This document shows positions 34,250 to 44,800 of a stretch of 48,719 bases of DNA, piece by piece. Position numbers and translations under genes: made by a program. The DNA is from Hyphomicrobiales bacterium (GTDB taxonomy: Bacteria; Pseudomonadota; Alphaproteobacteria; Rhizobiales; Rhizobiaceae), in assembly GCA_900471525.1 (NCBI GenBank), contig UCEZ01000043.1:12273-60991 (forward strand), in the 5' to 3' direction. The notes beneath the pieces were generated by a model, which was given only the letters and a program-made list of their open reading frames with translations, made no database searches and had not been told where the DNA came from. The stretch's first letter is position 1. Every line of letters begins with the position of its first letter.

Positions 34250-34461
34250 TTATAGATTGTGTGCGTTAAGTCCCTGCGGCAAGGTCCGCGACAGTCAAAT
34301 ACCGTTTAATATCCGACTACGGCGCCCTCCCAGGTCGGTAGTCGGCGAAGGGTTGAAAACAGACGTTACACACTCCACCTGACAGTGGAAAGAATGAGGA
34401 CCGGAAGCGCTCTTGAACGCTTCGGGTAACGGGCCCGGAAACGGGACGGAAAGGAAATGAC
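34250..34461 (+). promoter_or_regulatory. Long structured leader of lon
   Basis: Between the clpX terminator and the lon ATG lie more than 400 bases without a gene. A -10-like TTATAG at 34250-34255 would give a leader of about 200 bases. It holds an eight-base-pair dyad CCGACTAC (34313-34320) / GTAGTCGG (34338-34345), a CCAC...GTGG dyad, and a hairpin GAAGCG / CGCTTC (34404-34409 with 34418-34423), ending shortly before the AAGGAA ribosome binding site. A temperature- or protein-controlled leader is possible; no known family is recognised. Confidence 0.4.
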
Positions 34462-36882
34462 ATGACGAGCAAAACGTCTCCGGCAATTGAGAGTGCGACC
34501 TATCCGGTGCTGCCGCTACGCGACATCGTGGTGTTCCCGCATATGATCGTGCCTCTGTTTGTCGGCCGTGAAAAATCGATCCGCGCGCTGGAGGAGGTCA
34601 TGGGCACCGACAAGCAGATCATGCTTGCGACCCAGATCAACGCGAGCGACGACGATCCGGAACCCGCAGCAATCTATCAGATCGGCACCATTGCCAACGT
34701 GCTTCAGCTCTTGAAGCTGCCCGACGGCACCGTCAAGGTTCTGGTCGAGGGCCGTTCGCGTGCCGAAATCGACGGCTATACCGCCCGTGACGAATTCTAC
34801 GAAGCGATGGCGCACCCGCTTGCTGAGCCGGAAGAAGACCCGGTCGAGATCGAAGCGCTCAGCCGTTCCGTGGTGTCCGAATTTGAGAGCTATGTGAAGC
34901 TCAACAAGAAGATTTCTCCGGAAGTCGTCGGCGCTGCCAGCCAGATCGAAGACTATTCGAAGCTTGCCGACACCGTCGCTTCGCATCTCTCCATCAAAAT
35001 CGTCGAAAAGCAGGAAATGCTTGAGACGACCAGCGTCAAGCTGCGCCTTGAAAAGGCGCTCGGCTTCATGGAAGGCGAGATTTCCGTACTGCAGGTCGAG
35101 AAGCGCATCCGCTCGCGCGTCAAGCGCCAGATGGAAAAGACCCAGCGCGAATATTACCTGAACGAGCAGATGAAGGCGATCCAGAAGGAACTCGGCGACG
35201 GCGAGGAAGGCCGCGACGAGATGGCCGAACTGGAAGACCGCATCGCCAAGACCAAGCTCTCCAAGGAAGCCCGTGAAAAGGCCGACGCGGAAGTCAAGAA
35301 GCTGCGCCAGATGAGCCCGATGTCGGCGGAAGCCACCGTCGTGCGCAATTATCTCGATTGGCTGCTCGGCATTCCGTGGAGCAAGAAGTCGAAGGTCAAG
35401 ACAGATCTCAACCATGCCGAACAGGTTCTCGAACTTGATCACTTCGGCCTCGACAAGGTCAAGGAACGGATCATCGAGTATCTGGCGGTGCAGGCACGTT
35501 CGCAGAAGATCAAGGGTCCGATCCTGTGCCTCGTCGGCCCTCCGGGCGTTGGCAAGACCTCACTTGCCAAGTCGATCGCCAAGGCGACCGGCCGCGAGTA
35601 CATCCGCATGGCGCTCGGCGGCGTTCGCGACGAAGCCGAAATCCGCGGTCACCGCCGCACCTATATCGGCTCGATGCCCGGCAAGGTCATCCAGTCGATG
35701 AAGAAGGCGAAGAAGTCCAATCCGCTCTTCCTGCTCGACGAGATCGACAAGATGGGCCAGGACTTCCGCGGCGACCCGTCCTCGGCTCTGCTCGAGGTGC
35801 TGGATCCGGAACAGAACTCGACCTTCATGGACCACTATCTGGAGGTTGAATATGACCTCTCGAACGTGATGTTCATCACCACGGCGAATACGCTGAACAT
35901 TCCGGCGCCCTTGATGGACCGTATGGAAGTCATCCGGATTGCCGGTTACACGGAAGAGGAAAAGCTGGAAATTGCCAAGCGGCACCTTTTGCCGAAGGCG
36001 ATTGCCGACCACGCGCTTCAGCCGAAGGAGTTCTCGATAACCGACGGTGCTATTTCCGCGGTGATCCAGACCTACACCCGGGAAGCCGGTGTGCGTAGCC
36101 TTGAGCGCGAGCTGATGAAGGTTGCCCGCAAGGCAGTGACTGAAATCCTGAAGGGTCGTACCGACAAGGTCGAGGTTACCGCCGAGAACATCAACGACTA
36201 TCTCGGCGTTCCGCGCTATCGCCATGGCGAAGCCGAGCGCACCGATCAGGTGGGCGTTGTTACGGGTCTGGCCTGGACTGAGGTCGGCGGCGAACTGCTG
36301 ACGATCGAAGGCGTCATGATGCCCGGCAAGGGCCGCATGACGGTGACCGGTAACCTCAGGGACGTGATGAAGGAATCGATTTCGGCCGCGGCCTCCTACG
36401 TCCGTTCGCGCGCGATCGACTTCGGCATCGAGCCGCCGCTGTTCGACAGGAGCGACATCCATGTGCACGTGCCGGAAGGCGCGACGCCGAAGGACGGCCC
36501 ATCCGCCGGTGTGGCCATGGCAACGGCGATCGTGTCGATCATGACCGGTATCGCTGTTAACAAGGACGTGGCGATGACGGGTGAAATCACCCTGCGCGGC
36601 CGTGTCCTGCCGATCGGTGGCCTGAAGGAAAAGCTGCTCGCAGCGCTTCGCGGCGGCATCAAGAAGGTGCTGATCCCGGAAGAAAACGCCAAGGATCTGG
36701 CTGATATTCCGGACAATGTGAAGAACAACATGGAGATCGTGCCGGTCTCGCATATCGGTGAGGTACTGAGTCACGCGCTGCTACGGGTTCCGGTGGCGAT
36801 CGAGTGGGATCCTGCCAAGCAGACGGTGCCGATTGCTGCCGTCGATCCGGTCGACGACGCCGGAGTGTCGATTGCACACTAG
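34462..36882 (+). CDS. lon: ATP-dependent protease Lon
   Basis: An 806-residue LonA protease, full length. An N-terminal substrate domain ([23 protein letters not shown]) and coiled coil ([21 protein letters not shown]) precede the AAA+ domain with Walker A GPPGVGKT (359-366) and Walker [10 protein letters not shown]. The C-terminal protease has the Ser-Lys dyad S681 (KDGPSAGVA) and K724 (GGLKEK). It degrades misfolded proteins and regulators such as CcrM and, in rhizobia, exopolysaccharide control proteins. AAGGAA lies about six bases before the ATG. Confidence 0.98.
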   Translation: MTSKTSPAIESATYPVLPLRDIVVFPHMIVPLFVGREKSIRALEEVMGTDKQIMLATQINASDDDPEPAAIYQIGTIANVLQLLKLPDGTVKVLVEGRSRAEIDGYTARDEFYEAMAHPLAEPEEDPVEIEALSRSVVSEFESYVKLNKKISPEVVGAASQIEDYSKLADTVASHLSIKIVEKQEMLETTSVKLRLEKALGFMEGEISVLQVEKRIRSRVKRQMEKTQREYYLNEQMKAIQKELGDGEEGRDEMAELEDRIAKTKLSKEAREKADAEVKKLRQMSPMSAEATVVRNYLDWLLGIPWSKKSKVKTDLNHAEQVLELDHFGLDKVKERIIEYLAVQARSQKIKGPILCLVGPPGVGKTSLAKSIAKATGREYIRMALGGVRDEAEIRGHRRTYIGSMPGKVIQSMKKAKKSNPLFLLDEIDKMGQDFRGDPSSALLEVLDPEQNSTFMDHYLEVEYDLSNVMFITTANTLNIPAPLMDRMEVIRIAGYTEEEKLEIAKRHLLPKAIADHALQPKEFSITDGAISAVIQTYTREAGVRSLERELMKVARKAVTEILKGRTDKVEVTAENINDYLGVPRYRHGEAERTDQVGVVTGLAWTEVGGELLTIEGVMMPGKGRMTVTGNLRDVMKESISAAASYVRSRAIDFGIEPPLFDRSDIHVHVPEGATPKDGPSAGVAMATAIVSIMTGIAVNKDVAMTGEITLRGRVLPIGGLKEKLLAALRGGIKKVLIPEENAKDLADIPDNVKNNMEIVPVSHIGEVLSHALLRVPVAIEWDPAKQTVPIAAVDPVDDAGVSIAH

Positions 36883-36949
36883 GGACTTGACTTGAGCTTC
36901 AAGCGGTGCCTGCCATAGGTTGAGTGCCGATTTGGAACGGAAACAGTGG

Positions 36950-36977
36950 AAGACCGGCATTTTTGCCGGTCTTTTTT
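36950..36977 (+). terminator. Intrinsic terminator after lon
   Basis: A stem AAGACCGGCA / TGCCGGTCTT with a loop of Ts, followed by four more Ts; ten base pairs, without mismatch. Confidence 0.93.
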
Positions 36978-37112
36978 ATGTAAAACCTCTCGCAAAGCCT
37001 TGCATTCCATGGGATTCGGAGCGATTGGGTTTGCCAAGGCGGGGGTCGCGCGTATGCTGCCCTCGGCTTGAAAATTGAGTCGTTTCGAACCAGTATTGAA
37101 AGGGGTGGAAAC

Positions 37113-37385
37113 ATGAACAAAAATGAGCTCGTGTCAGCAGTTGCCGAGAAGGCCGGACTTTCGAAGACCGACGCATCTTCTGCAGTTGATGCACTCTTCG
37201 ACGTCATCCAGGCAGAACTGAAGAACGGCGGCGACGTTCGTCTCGTCGGCTTCGGCAATTTCTCGGTCAGCCGCCGCGAAGCATCCAAGGGTCGCAACCC
37301 GTCCACCGGCGCAGAAGTCGACATTCCGGCACGCAATGTGCCGAAGTTCTCGGCCGGCAAGGGTCTGAAGGACTCCGTGAATTAA
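37113..37385 (+). CDS. hupB: DNA-binding protein HU
   Basis: A 90-residue histone-like protein: MNKNELVSAVAEKAGLSKTD start, the VRLVGFGNFSVSRREA strand, and the DNA-wrapping arm RNPSTGAEVDIPARNVPKFSAGK. It binds and bends DNA without sequence preference and compacts the chromosome. The ATG at 37113 follows GGGGTGGAAAC. Placement just after lon is common in proteobacteria. It has its own terminator downstream. Confidence 0.97.
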   Translation: MNKNELVSAVAEKAGLSKTDASSAVDALFDVIQAELKNGGDVRLVGFGNFSVSRREASKGRNPSTGAEVDIPARNVPKFSAGKGLKDSVN

Positions 37386-37447
37386 GTTTCATGTTTCATC
37401 TGCAGCACCGCGGCGAAGACGCCGGCGGTTCGATAGCAGGTTGATTT

Positions 37448-37478
37448 GAGGCCCGGGTTTTCCCGGGCCTCTTTTCGT
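37448..37478 (+). terminator. Intrinsic terminator after hupB
   Basis: Ten-base-pair stem GAGGCCCGGG / CCCGGGCCTC with a four-T loop, followed by TTTT. Confidence 0.92.
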
Positions 37479-37608
37479 TTGCAGCGCGTGCTATTTTCGC
37501 TGTTCGCCTTCGCTTGCCGGCCGCTTTCTAATATGCTCCGGCTGTCATGCGCGTGTTACACTGCGCGATCACAACCCCTCCGTATTCGATTTATTTGGAG
37601 GGATTCCT

Positions 37609-39804
37609 GTGAAGACATTTTCACTGACCGCAGCGCTTGCCGCCGTGCTTGCCGCATCCACGGCTTCCGTCGCATTTGCCGAGCCGGTATTCAATCGCAT
37701 TGCCTCTTTTGCCGTCGCCGACAATCTTCCGGCCGACGTTGACAAGAAATCCGTGACCTCGGCTGAAATCATCACGGCTAGCGAAGACGGCAATACGCTC
37801 GTCTATTCCGACAGCCCGCTGAAGGCGATCGGCTTCATCGACATCACCGATCCGAAGGCGCCGAAAGCCGGTGGCATCCTGTCGTTCGAAGGCGAACCGA
37901 CATCCGTCGCGATCGCCGGCGCAAAGGCGCTGGTAGCCGTCAACACACGCGAAAGCTTCGTCAAACCGTCCGGGTTCTTGGCGACCGTTGATCTGGCGAC
38001 GAAGAAGCTGGACGCCAAGTGCGATCTCGGCGGACAGCCGGATTCGGTTGCGATCAACAAGGACAAGACGTTGGCAGCGATCGCCATCGAAAACGAACGC
38101 GATGAAGAGGTCAACGACGGCAAGATCCCGCAGATGCCCGCCGGCGACCTCGTCATCGTTTCGCTGAAGGACGGCGCTGCCGATTGCGCCTCGATCAAGC
38201 ATGTGACGCTGACGGGTCTGTCGGAAATTGCCGGCGACGATCCGGAGCCGGAATTCGTAGCCTTCAACGGCCTGAACGAAATCGCCCTGACGCTTCAGGA
38301 AAACAACCACATCGTCATCATCGACGGCACGACCGGCACAGTGAAGACGCATTTCTCGGCAGGTACCACCAATCTCTCTGCTGTCGATGATAAGCGCGAT
38401 GGTAAGCTGGCCTTCACGGCCGAACTGAAGGACGTGAAGCGCGAGCCGGATGCCGTGAAGTGGCTGGACGACAACCGCCTGGTCGTTGCCAACGAAGGCG
38501 ACTACGAGGGCGGTTCGCGCGGTTTCACCATCTTCGACAAGACCGGCAAGGTGTTGTTTGAAGCAGGTTCGAGCTTCGAGCATGCCGTTGCTGCAATGGG
38601 CCACTATCCGGACAAGCGTTCGGCTGCCAAGGGCATCGAGCCGGAAGGCCTGGAAGCTGCAACCTTCGGCGAAGACAAGCTGTTCTTCGTTCTGGCCGAG
38701 CGTGCCTCCGTCGTTGGCGTCTACAAGGACACCGGTGCCGATCCGGAACTTCTGCAGATCCTGCCGTCGGGCATCTCGCCGGAAGGTGGCGTGGCCATTC
38801 CCGGTCGTAACCTGCTGGCAACTGCGAACGAAGTCGATCTGGTCGAGGACGGCGGCGCCCGCTCGCACGTCATGATCTATGAGCGCGCGGAAGGCACTGC
38901 CGCCTATCCGCAGATCACCTCGGCCGAGAGGGACGGCGTTCCGCTCGGCTTCGGCGCACTTTCCGGTCTTGCCGCGATCAAGGACAAGCCGGGCATGCTC
39001 TACGCTGTCAGCGATTCCGTCTACTCCTCGCAGCCGCGCATCTTCACGATCGACGCAACGCAGAAGCCGGCTCTGATCACCGACGCGCTCACCATTACCC
39101 GTGATGGCGCACCGGCCCAGAAGCTCGATATCGAGGGCATCACCAATGATGGCGACGGCGGCTTCTGGCTGGCTTCCGAAGGCGATGCTGCCAAGCTCTA
39201 TGCAAACGCACTCATCCACGTGAACGCCAAGGGCGTGATCAAGAAGGAGATCGCCATTCCGGAAGAGCTCCGTGCCAATGAAGTGCGCTGGGGTTTCGAA
39301 GGCGTCACCAGCGTTGGCGAAGGCGACGCAACGACGCTGTGGATGGCGATGCAGCGGCCTTGGAAGGATGACGAGAAGGGCTTCGTCAAGCTCGTCTCCT
39401 ACAATCCGGCTTCCGAGGAGTGGGGTGCTGTCCGTTACCCGCTTGAAAAGACCGAAGAAGGCTGGGTCGGCCTTTCGGAAATCACCGTATACGGCGACTA
39501 TGCCTATGTCATCGAACGCGACAACCTGATCGGTAAGGCTGCCAAGCTGAAGAAGATCTACCGTGTTGCACTTGCCGACCTGAAGCCGGCCAAGCTGGGC
39601 GGTGAACTGCCTGTCGTCAAGAAGGAGGAGGTCCGCGACCTCATTCCGGACCTGAAGGCACTCGGCGGTTATGTCGTCGACAAGGTCGAAGGCTTCACGG
39701 TCGATACAGCCGGTAACGGCTATGTCGTCACCGACAATGACGGTGTCGATGATTCCTCGGGCGAAACGCTGTTCTTCCCGATCGGCACGATGAACGCGAT
39801 GTAA
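37609..39804 (+). CDS. Secreted beta-propeller / esterase-like phytase family protein
   Basis: A 731-residue exported protein. Signal peptide: MKTFSLTAALAAVLAAS followed by a cut near VAFAEP (residue 25). The N-terminal half has repeated propeller-like strands (TSVAIAGAKALVAVNTRE, PDSVAINKDKTLAAIAIENERDEE, PDAVKWLDDNRLVVANEGDY), similar to choice-of-anchor or PQQ-like phosphatase propellers. The C-terminal half (about 440-731) matches the esterase-like phytase domain: SGLAAIKDKPGMLYAVSDS, LDIEGITNDGDGGFWLASEGD, RWGFEGVTSVGEGD, VEGFTVDTAGNGYVVTDND. It may hydrolyse phosphate or ester bonds in the periplasm. Start is GTG at 37609 after GGAGGG. Its strong terminator follows. Confidence 0.87.
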   Translation: MKTFSLTAALAAVLAASTASVAFAEPVFNRIASFAVADNLPADVDKKSVTSAEIITASEDGNTLVYSDSPLKAIGFIDITDPKAPKAGGILSFEGEPTSVAIAGAKALVAVNTRESFVKPSGFLATVDLATKKLDAKCDLGGQPDSVAINKDKTLAAIAIENERDEEVNDGKIPQMPAGDLVIVSLKDGAADCASIKHVTLTGLSEIAGDDPEPEFVAFNGLNEIALTLQENNHIVIIDGTTGTVKTHFSAGTTNLSAVDDKRDGKLAFTAELKDVKREPDAVKWLDDNRLVVANEGDYEGGSRGFTIFDKTGKVLFEAGSSFEHAVAAMGHYPDKRSAAKGIEPEGLEAATFGEDKLFFVLAERASVVGVYKDTGADPELLQILPSGISPEGGVAIPGRNLLATANEVDLVEDGGARSHVMIYERAEGTAAYPQITSAERDGVPLGFGALSGLAAIKDKPGMLYAVSDSVYSSQPRIFTIDATQKPALITDALTITRDGAPAQKLDIEGITNDGDGGFWLASEGDAAKLYANALIHVNAKGVIKKEIAIPEELRANEVRWGFEGVTSVGEGDATTLWMAMQRPWKDDEKGFVKLVSYNPASEEWGAVRYPLEKTEEGWVGLSEITVYGDYAYVIERDNLIGKAAKLKKIYRVALADLKPAKLGGELPVVKKEEVRDLIPDLKALGGYVVDKVEGFTVDTAGNGYVVTDNDGVDDSSGETLFFPIGTMNAM

Positions 39805-39825
39805 TTGCTTCAGTGCTGGTAACGG

Positions 39826-39857
39826 AAAAGGCCGGGACATGATGTCTCGGCCTTTTC
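39826..39857 (+). terminator. Intrinsic terminator after the phytase-like gene
   Basis: A stem AAAAGGCCGGGACAT / ATGTCTCGGCCTTTT with one G-T pair and a one-base loop, then T-rich sequence. It has a T-tail on either strand and could also end the MarR transcript from the right. Confidence 0.88.
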
Positions 39858-39891
39858 TATTTGGTCCTGATGTGATTGGGGAAGGGGCGCG

Positions 39892-40395
39892 TTACTCGGC
39901 TGCAGTTTCGCCAGCACCTTCGCCGAATTCCTTGCGCTTGCGGATTTCTTCGGCCTTAACGACCAGCCGGCTGACAATATCGTGCATCTGGTCGAGTTGC
40001 TGGTCGTCCAGCGCCGAGAAAATTTCCTCGATCAGCTGTTTTCGCGGATGCTCGGCTGCCTCTAGGACGATGCGCCCAACATCGGTGATCGAGACGATCT
40101 TGGCCCGCCGGTCTTCCGGGTCCGGCTTGCGCACCACCAGCTTGTCGCGCTCCAGCCCGTCGATGGCTTCCGTGACCGTCCGCGGCGCAAAATTGAGCGC
40201 ACCGGCGATATCGGTCGACCGGCAGGGACCGAGCTTGCTCAGGAAAAACAGGAACTTGCTGCGCGCCAGCGATACGCCTTCCTCCGTCATCGATTCGTTG
40301 ATGAGGCGGTGGACGCGATGATAAAGCTCAAAGAGCTTGTCGGAGACTTCGAATGTGGATTTCATGTGCTTCATATGGATATTATGAGGTGCCAT
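39892..40395 (-). CDS. MarR family transcriptional regulator
   Basis: A 167-residue winged-helix regulator: LFELYHRVHRLINESM, the recognition region RSTDIAGALNFAPRTVTEAIDGLERDKLV and the wing RKPDPEDRRAKIVSITDVG, then a dimerising helix. MarR proteins repress nearby genes and respond to small phenolics or oxidants. It is divergent from the SbcD-like gene with 168 bases between, so it may control that operon; this is inference. Three in-frame starts (40395, 40374, 40365) are all without a good ribosome binding site. Confidence 0.9.
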   Translation of the reverse strand: MAPHNIHMKHMKSTFEVSDKLFELYHRVHRLINESMTEEGVSLARSKFLFFLSKLGPCRSTDIAGALNFAPRTVTEAIDGLERDKLVVRKPDPEDRRAKIVSITDVGRIVLEAAEHPRKQLIEEIFSALDDQQLDQMHDIVSRLVVKAEEIRKRKEFGEGAGETAAE

Positions 40396-40563
40396 GTCAA
40401 ATGACGGTACTAGTGCGGCGTTATAGTCAAGTGTAATCTCTGAACATTGGCCCCAGGCCTCTGTTTCCCCCAATAATGTTCCAAAGAGTGAAAGCGTTGA
40501 ATAGACGCGAAGCGGAGTGTTCGCGGCATTGACGCCGCCCCGGGCTGCGGGCCATGGTCGGCC

Positions 40564-41841
40564 ATGCCATTCCGTTTCGTCCATACCGCCGATCTTCATC
40601 TCGATTCCCCGCTGCGCAGTCTGGCGTTGAAAAACCCGGAGCTTGCCGAACTGGTGCGCGGCGCGACCCGGACTGCGCTGGCGAGGATCGTCGATCTGTG
40701 CCTCGCTGAAGGCGTTGATGCGCTGCTGATCGCCGGCGACCTCTATGACGGCTCGCAGACCTCGATGAACACGGCGCTCTATCTGGCCGGCGAGCTGCGG
40801 AGGCTCGAGGCTGCCGGCATTCGCGTGTTTCTCATACGCGGGAATCATGATTCCCAATCGACCATCAAAAAGGAGCTAACGCTTCCGTCAAACGTTCATC
40901 TCTTCTCAGGCCGCGTGAAGCCGGTATTGGCGAAGGCTCTTGAGACTGGACGCGAGGTCTATATCCACGGCGTCGGCTTCGATAATCCCCATGCACCCGA
41001 CAGCCTGCTTTCGTCCTTTCAGGAGCCGATCACCGATGCCGTCAACATCGGCATGCTGCACACCAGTCTGGCCGGTGCCCCGGGGCACGATCCCTATGCA
41101 CCATGCAGCGTGACCGATCTTGCACGGCACGGTTTCGACTATTGGGCGCTGGGCCATGTCCATTTGCGGCAGGTGCATTCCGAGACGCCGTTGATCGTCA
41201 TGCCTGGCATGCCGCAGGGGCGGGATATCAACGAGGCCGGCCCCAAGACCGTGACGCTGGTGACTGTTGGCGATGACGGGCGCTTCGAGCATCGCGAACA
41301 TGAGATCGGACAGGCCGTATTTGAGCGTGTTCTTGTTGATCTGAGTGGCACGCAAGATTGGCGGCAGATGCTGGAGACGGTGGGGGAAGCGTTGTCTTCG
41401 CTCAGAAACCGGTCAATGGCGGATCACCTCATCCTGCGCATCAGCCTGAAGGGGGCAACGCCGCTTGCCTGGAAGCTCCGGCGCGATCCGGATTTTCTGC
41501 TTGCCGAACTCTCCAACCTTGCTGCGGGCCTCACCGGCTGCTGGATCGAGAAGATCGATATCGAATGCCGCGGCATTGATGCGGGTGCGTCCCTGTCGGG
41601 TCCCGATCCTGTCGAGGAATTGGCCGCCCTGATCCAATCCGACGTGCTGCCGTCGCATGCCTTTCGCCAGGAGGCGGGCGCGATGCTGGACGAGTTGTTG
41701 TTACAGTTGCCGCGTGAGCTACGCGAGAGTTTGGCCGGCGATGAGAAGGCCGCAGGGCGGTTCGCGGAAGCGCTCGCGCTGGCCGGCAGCGATGATGTTC
41801 TCGCCCATCTGCATGGCGATGCAGGGGAGACGGACCGCTGA
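40564..41841 (+). CDS. SbcD/Mre11-like DNA repair exonuclease (YhaO-like)
   Basis: A 425-residue calcineurin-type nuclease. The five phosphoesterase motifs are intact: HTADLHLDSP (D-x-H), LLIAGDLYDG (GD), LIRGNHDSQS (GNHD), GMLHTSL (H) and YWALGHVHLRQV (GH-x-H). A C-terminal capping region with helices follows. With its partner it should process broken or unusual DNA ends. Its stop overlaps the start of the ATPase gene by one base (TGATG), so the pair is translationally coupled. It is the YhaO type found in Firmicutes and many proteobacteria, not the classic SbcD. Confidence 0.93.
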   Translation: MPFRFVHTADLHLDSPLRSLALKNPELAELVRGATRTALARIVDLCLAEGVDALLIAGDLYDGSQTSMNTALYLAGELRRLEAAGIRVFLIRGNHDSQSTIKKELTLPSNVHLFSGRVKPVLAKALETGREVYIHGVGFDNPHAPDSLLSSFQEPITDAVNIGMLHTSLAGAPGHDPYAPCSVTDLARHGFDYWALGHVHLRQVHSETPLIVMPGMPQGRDINEAGPKTVTLVTVGDDGRFEHREHEIGQAVFERVLVDLSGTQDWRQMLETVGEALSSLRNRSMADHLILRISLKGATPLAWKLRRDPDFLLAELSNLAAGLTGCWIEKIDIECRGIDAGASLSGPDPVEELAALIQSDVLPSHAFRQEAGAMLDELLLQLPRELRESLAGDEKAAGRFAEALALAGSDDVLAHLHGDAGETDR

Positions 41842-44800
41842 TGCGCCTCAATCGTCTCGATCTCGTTCGTTACGGGAAATTCACCGGGCGCAGCCTGGAT
41901 TTTGGCGAAGCGCGCGCCGGAAGCCCGGATTTTCATCTCGTCTACGGCCCGAACGAGGCCGGAAAATCAACGCTGTTTTCCGGCTTTCTTGATCTCCTGT
42001 TCGGGATCGATAACCGCAGCGGCTATGGTTTTCTGCATCCTTACGAGACGATGCGTGTCGGCGGCGTGATCGAGACCGGCGGAAAAGCCCATGCCGTCGC
42101 TCGAATCAAGCGCAAGCAGAATTCGCTTCTGGGGCCGGACGATCAGGCCGTGCCGGACAATCTGTTTTCGGCGGCTCTCGGCTCGATCGACCGGGCAACC
42201 TACCAGATGATGTTCTCGCTCGACGACGACAGCATCGAGAAGGGGGGCGAAAGCATCCTGAAAAGCGAGGGGGAACTCGGCGCCCTTTTGTTTTCCGCCA
42301 GTTCCGGCCTGCCGGACAGCAGCGCCATCCTCTCCGGGCTGAAGGCGCAGGCCGATGCCTTCTACAAGCCGCAGGGGCGCAAACACCGGCTGGCTGAGTT
42401 GAAGACGGAACTGGACGCGCTGAAGGACGAAAAGAGCAAAATCGACGTCAATGCGCGCGAGTTCGCGGCGCTGCGCAAAGCGCGCGATGCCGCTGCCGAA
42501 CGGCACGAGGCTGCGGTAAAAGCGCGGGCGGAGCTGCGCGTTTCCCTCGATCACGCCCGCGACCGCATCGAGGGGCTGCCGCTTCTGGCGCGGCTGCGCG
42601 GCCTTCGCGCCGAGCTGGCTGAATTCGGCGACATACCGGAGCCGCCTTCGGCTTGGCACACCATGCTGCCGCAGCTGCAGCGCGAGGAAGCCGATATCGG
42701 CGCTCGTCTGGAGCAGCTGGAAAACGATATCGACCGGAGGGTCGCCGAGATCGCCGCCATCGAGCGCGACGATGCCGTGCTGGCCCTTGCGGTGGATATC
42801 CATGACTTGGAGCGCTCCGGGCTTGAGGCGCGCCACAGGACGGCTGCGAGCGACATGCCCAATCGTCTCGATGAGAGCGGCAAGATCGGTGCCGGCATAG
42901 CTGTGTGTCTCGCACGCCTGGAGCGTGCCGATGCGGCGGACCCGGCAGCACTCGTTCTGCCCGCGGCCGTCACCGGGCGTATCCAGGAACTGGCACAGAA
43001 ACATTCGGCATTGAACGAACGGCTGGTCACGGCTGCGCGCGAGCGGCAGCTTGCTGTGGACGCCAACAATGAGGCTATCACGGCGCACACAGCGCTGATG
43101 CAATCGGACCTTGGCGCCGGCGATCCGTCGCATCTTGCCGATGTCCTGCAAACCCTCCGGCAGAACGATTGCCTGCTGCGCCAGCAGGCGGCGAACCGTC
43201 AGATTGCCGCGTTAGAGGATTTGTTGGCCGACAAGCTCGCGGCGTTGGCCCCCTCTCTCTTGGATGCAGAGAACTTGGCGGCTCTCGTCATCCCGGAAGA
43301 TGCCGATATCGCTGAATGGACGGCACGGCGAACAGAGTTGACGGAACAGGTGAAACGGCTCGATGAGCGGATCGCTGAAGAGACTGCCGTGACCGCGGCA
43401 GAGGAAGCCCGGCTTGGAGAACTGACGCGGACCGGCGGCTTTGCCGGCGATGACGCAGCGCTGACGCTGCGGCAGGAGAGGGATCTTGCCTGGCAGGCTC
43501 ATACGGAGCGTTTGGACGGCGAGACGGCGCGTGCATTCGAGACCGCGCTCTGGAAGGATGACGAGGCGACGGCGCTGCGGTTGGCGCGCGCGCAGGATCT
43601 CGCCCAGGCAAGAGGGCTCTCGCTGTCCATTGCCGAGCGCAACGGCAGGCTTTCGGCATTCCGGCAACACCACCAGGCTGTGCACGCGGCGATCACCAAT
43701 CTCAGGGCCGAGATTTCTGCCGCAGCCGGCCGTTGTGGTCTTCCCGAGGACATGAAGTTGAACCAGTTGGTGGCGTGGCTTGCCCGGCGGGCGGCCGCAT
43801 TGGAGGTGCGCGATCAGCTTCGCGCAGCTCAGCAGGATTTGCGCCTCGCGATGGCGGACACGCAAACGGCGCTGGCGCGGCTGACGCGAGCGTTCAAGCA
43901 GTGTGGGCTGAAAGAGGATGTGCCCGATCGGCTGGAAGATGCGATCGCGTTCGCAGAGCGTACCATGAATACCCTGCAGTCGGCCCATCACGCACGTGTC
44001 GCCGCGGCTGAGATCGTAGACCGGACGCAAGCGGCCCTGCGGACGCGGGACGCCGCATGGGTCTCGGCAGATGCTGAAATGTCGGACTGGAATGCGCAGT
44101 GGCACGAAACCGCTAGTATGACATGGTTGTCCGAAAACGGAAAGGCCTGGTCTGCGCAAGAGATCGCTCCGGTGCTCGCCGTCCTTCAGGATCTGGACAA
44201 ACTGATCCAGCGCAAGGCCGATCTGGATCATCGTATCGATGGCATGCGCCGGGATCAGGTAGCGTTTGCAGCGGCCGTCAAGATGCTCGCCGAACGGCTT
44301 TCCCTGCCGGTGTCCGATGAATCACTGGCTGCTTTTCAATCGATTCGCGAACGGCTTGCGGATGCCGAACAGCAGGAGACGCTTTTCCGGCGGCTTTCCG
44401 ACGAGAATGATGCGCGTATTTCCGAACAGCGGGTTTTGACCGAATCGCGGGAACGTCACGATGCGCAGACGCGTGGCATGCTCGATCTGTTCGACTGCGC
44501 TACACTTGCCGAAGTTGGCGTGCACCTGGAGGCAGCCAAGGCGCGGGGACGCCTGCGGGAGCACATTGCCGAAGCCGAAGCCGATCTGGCCACCCGCTTG
44601 CGCGTCGGCCGCGCTGACGAAGCAGAAATGATTCTGAGTTCGGTCGACAAGGACGGCCTGCAACTGGAGACCGCAGAGCTGCAGTCGCGGTGGGAGCAAT
44701 GCGACCGGGACGCCAGTGAATTGCATGCCGAGCGACGGGATGCGGAAAAGTCGCTTGCGGCGATCGGCGGTGGCGATGCCGCAGCCCATATCGACGAACG

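Noticed and set aside
37621..39840. 739-residue frame antisense to the phytase-like gene
   Set aside because: Long antisense frames arise in GC-rich genes; the plus strand has a signal peptide, ribosome binding site and domain matches.
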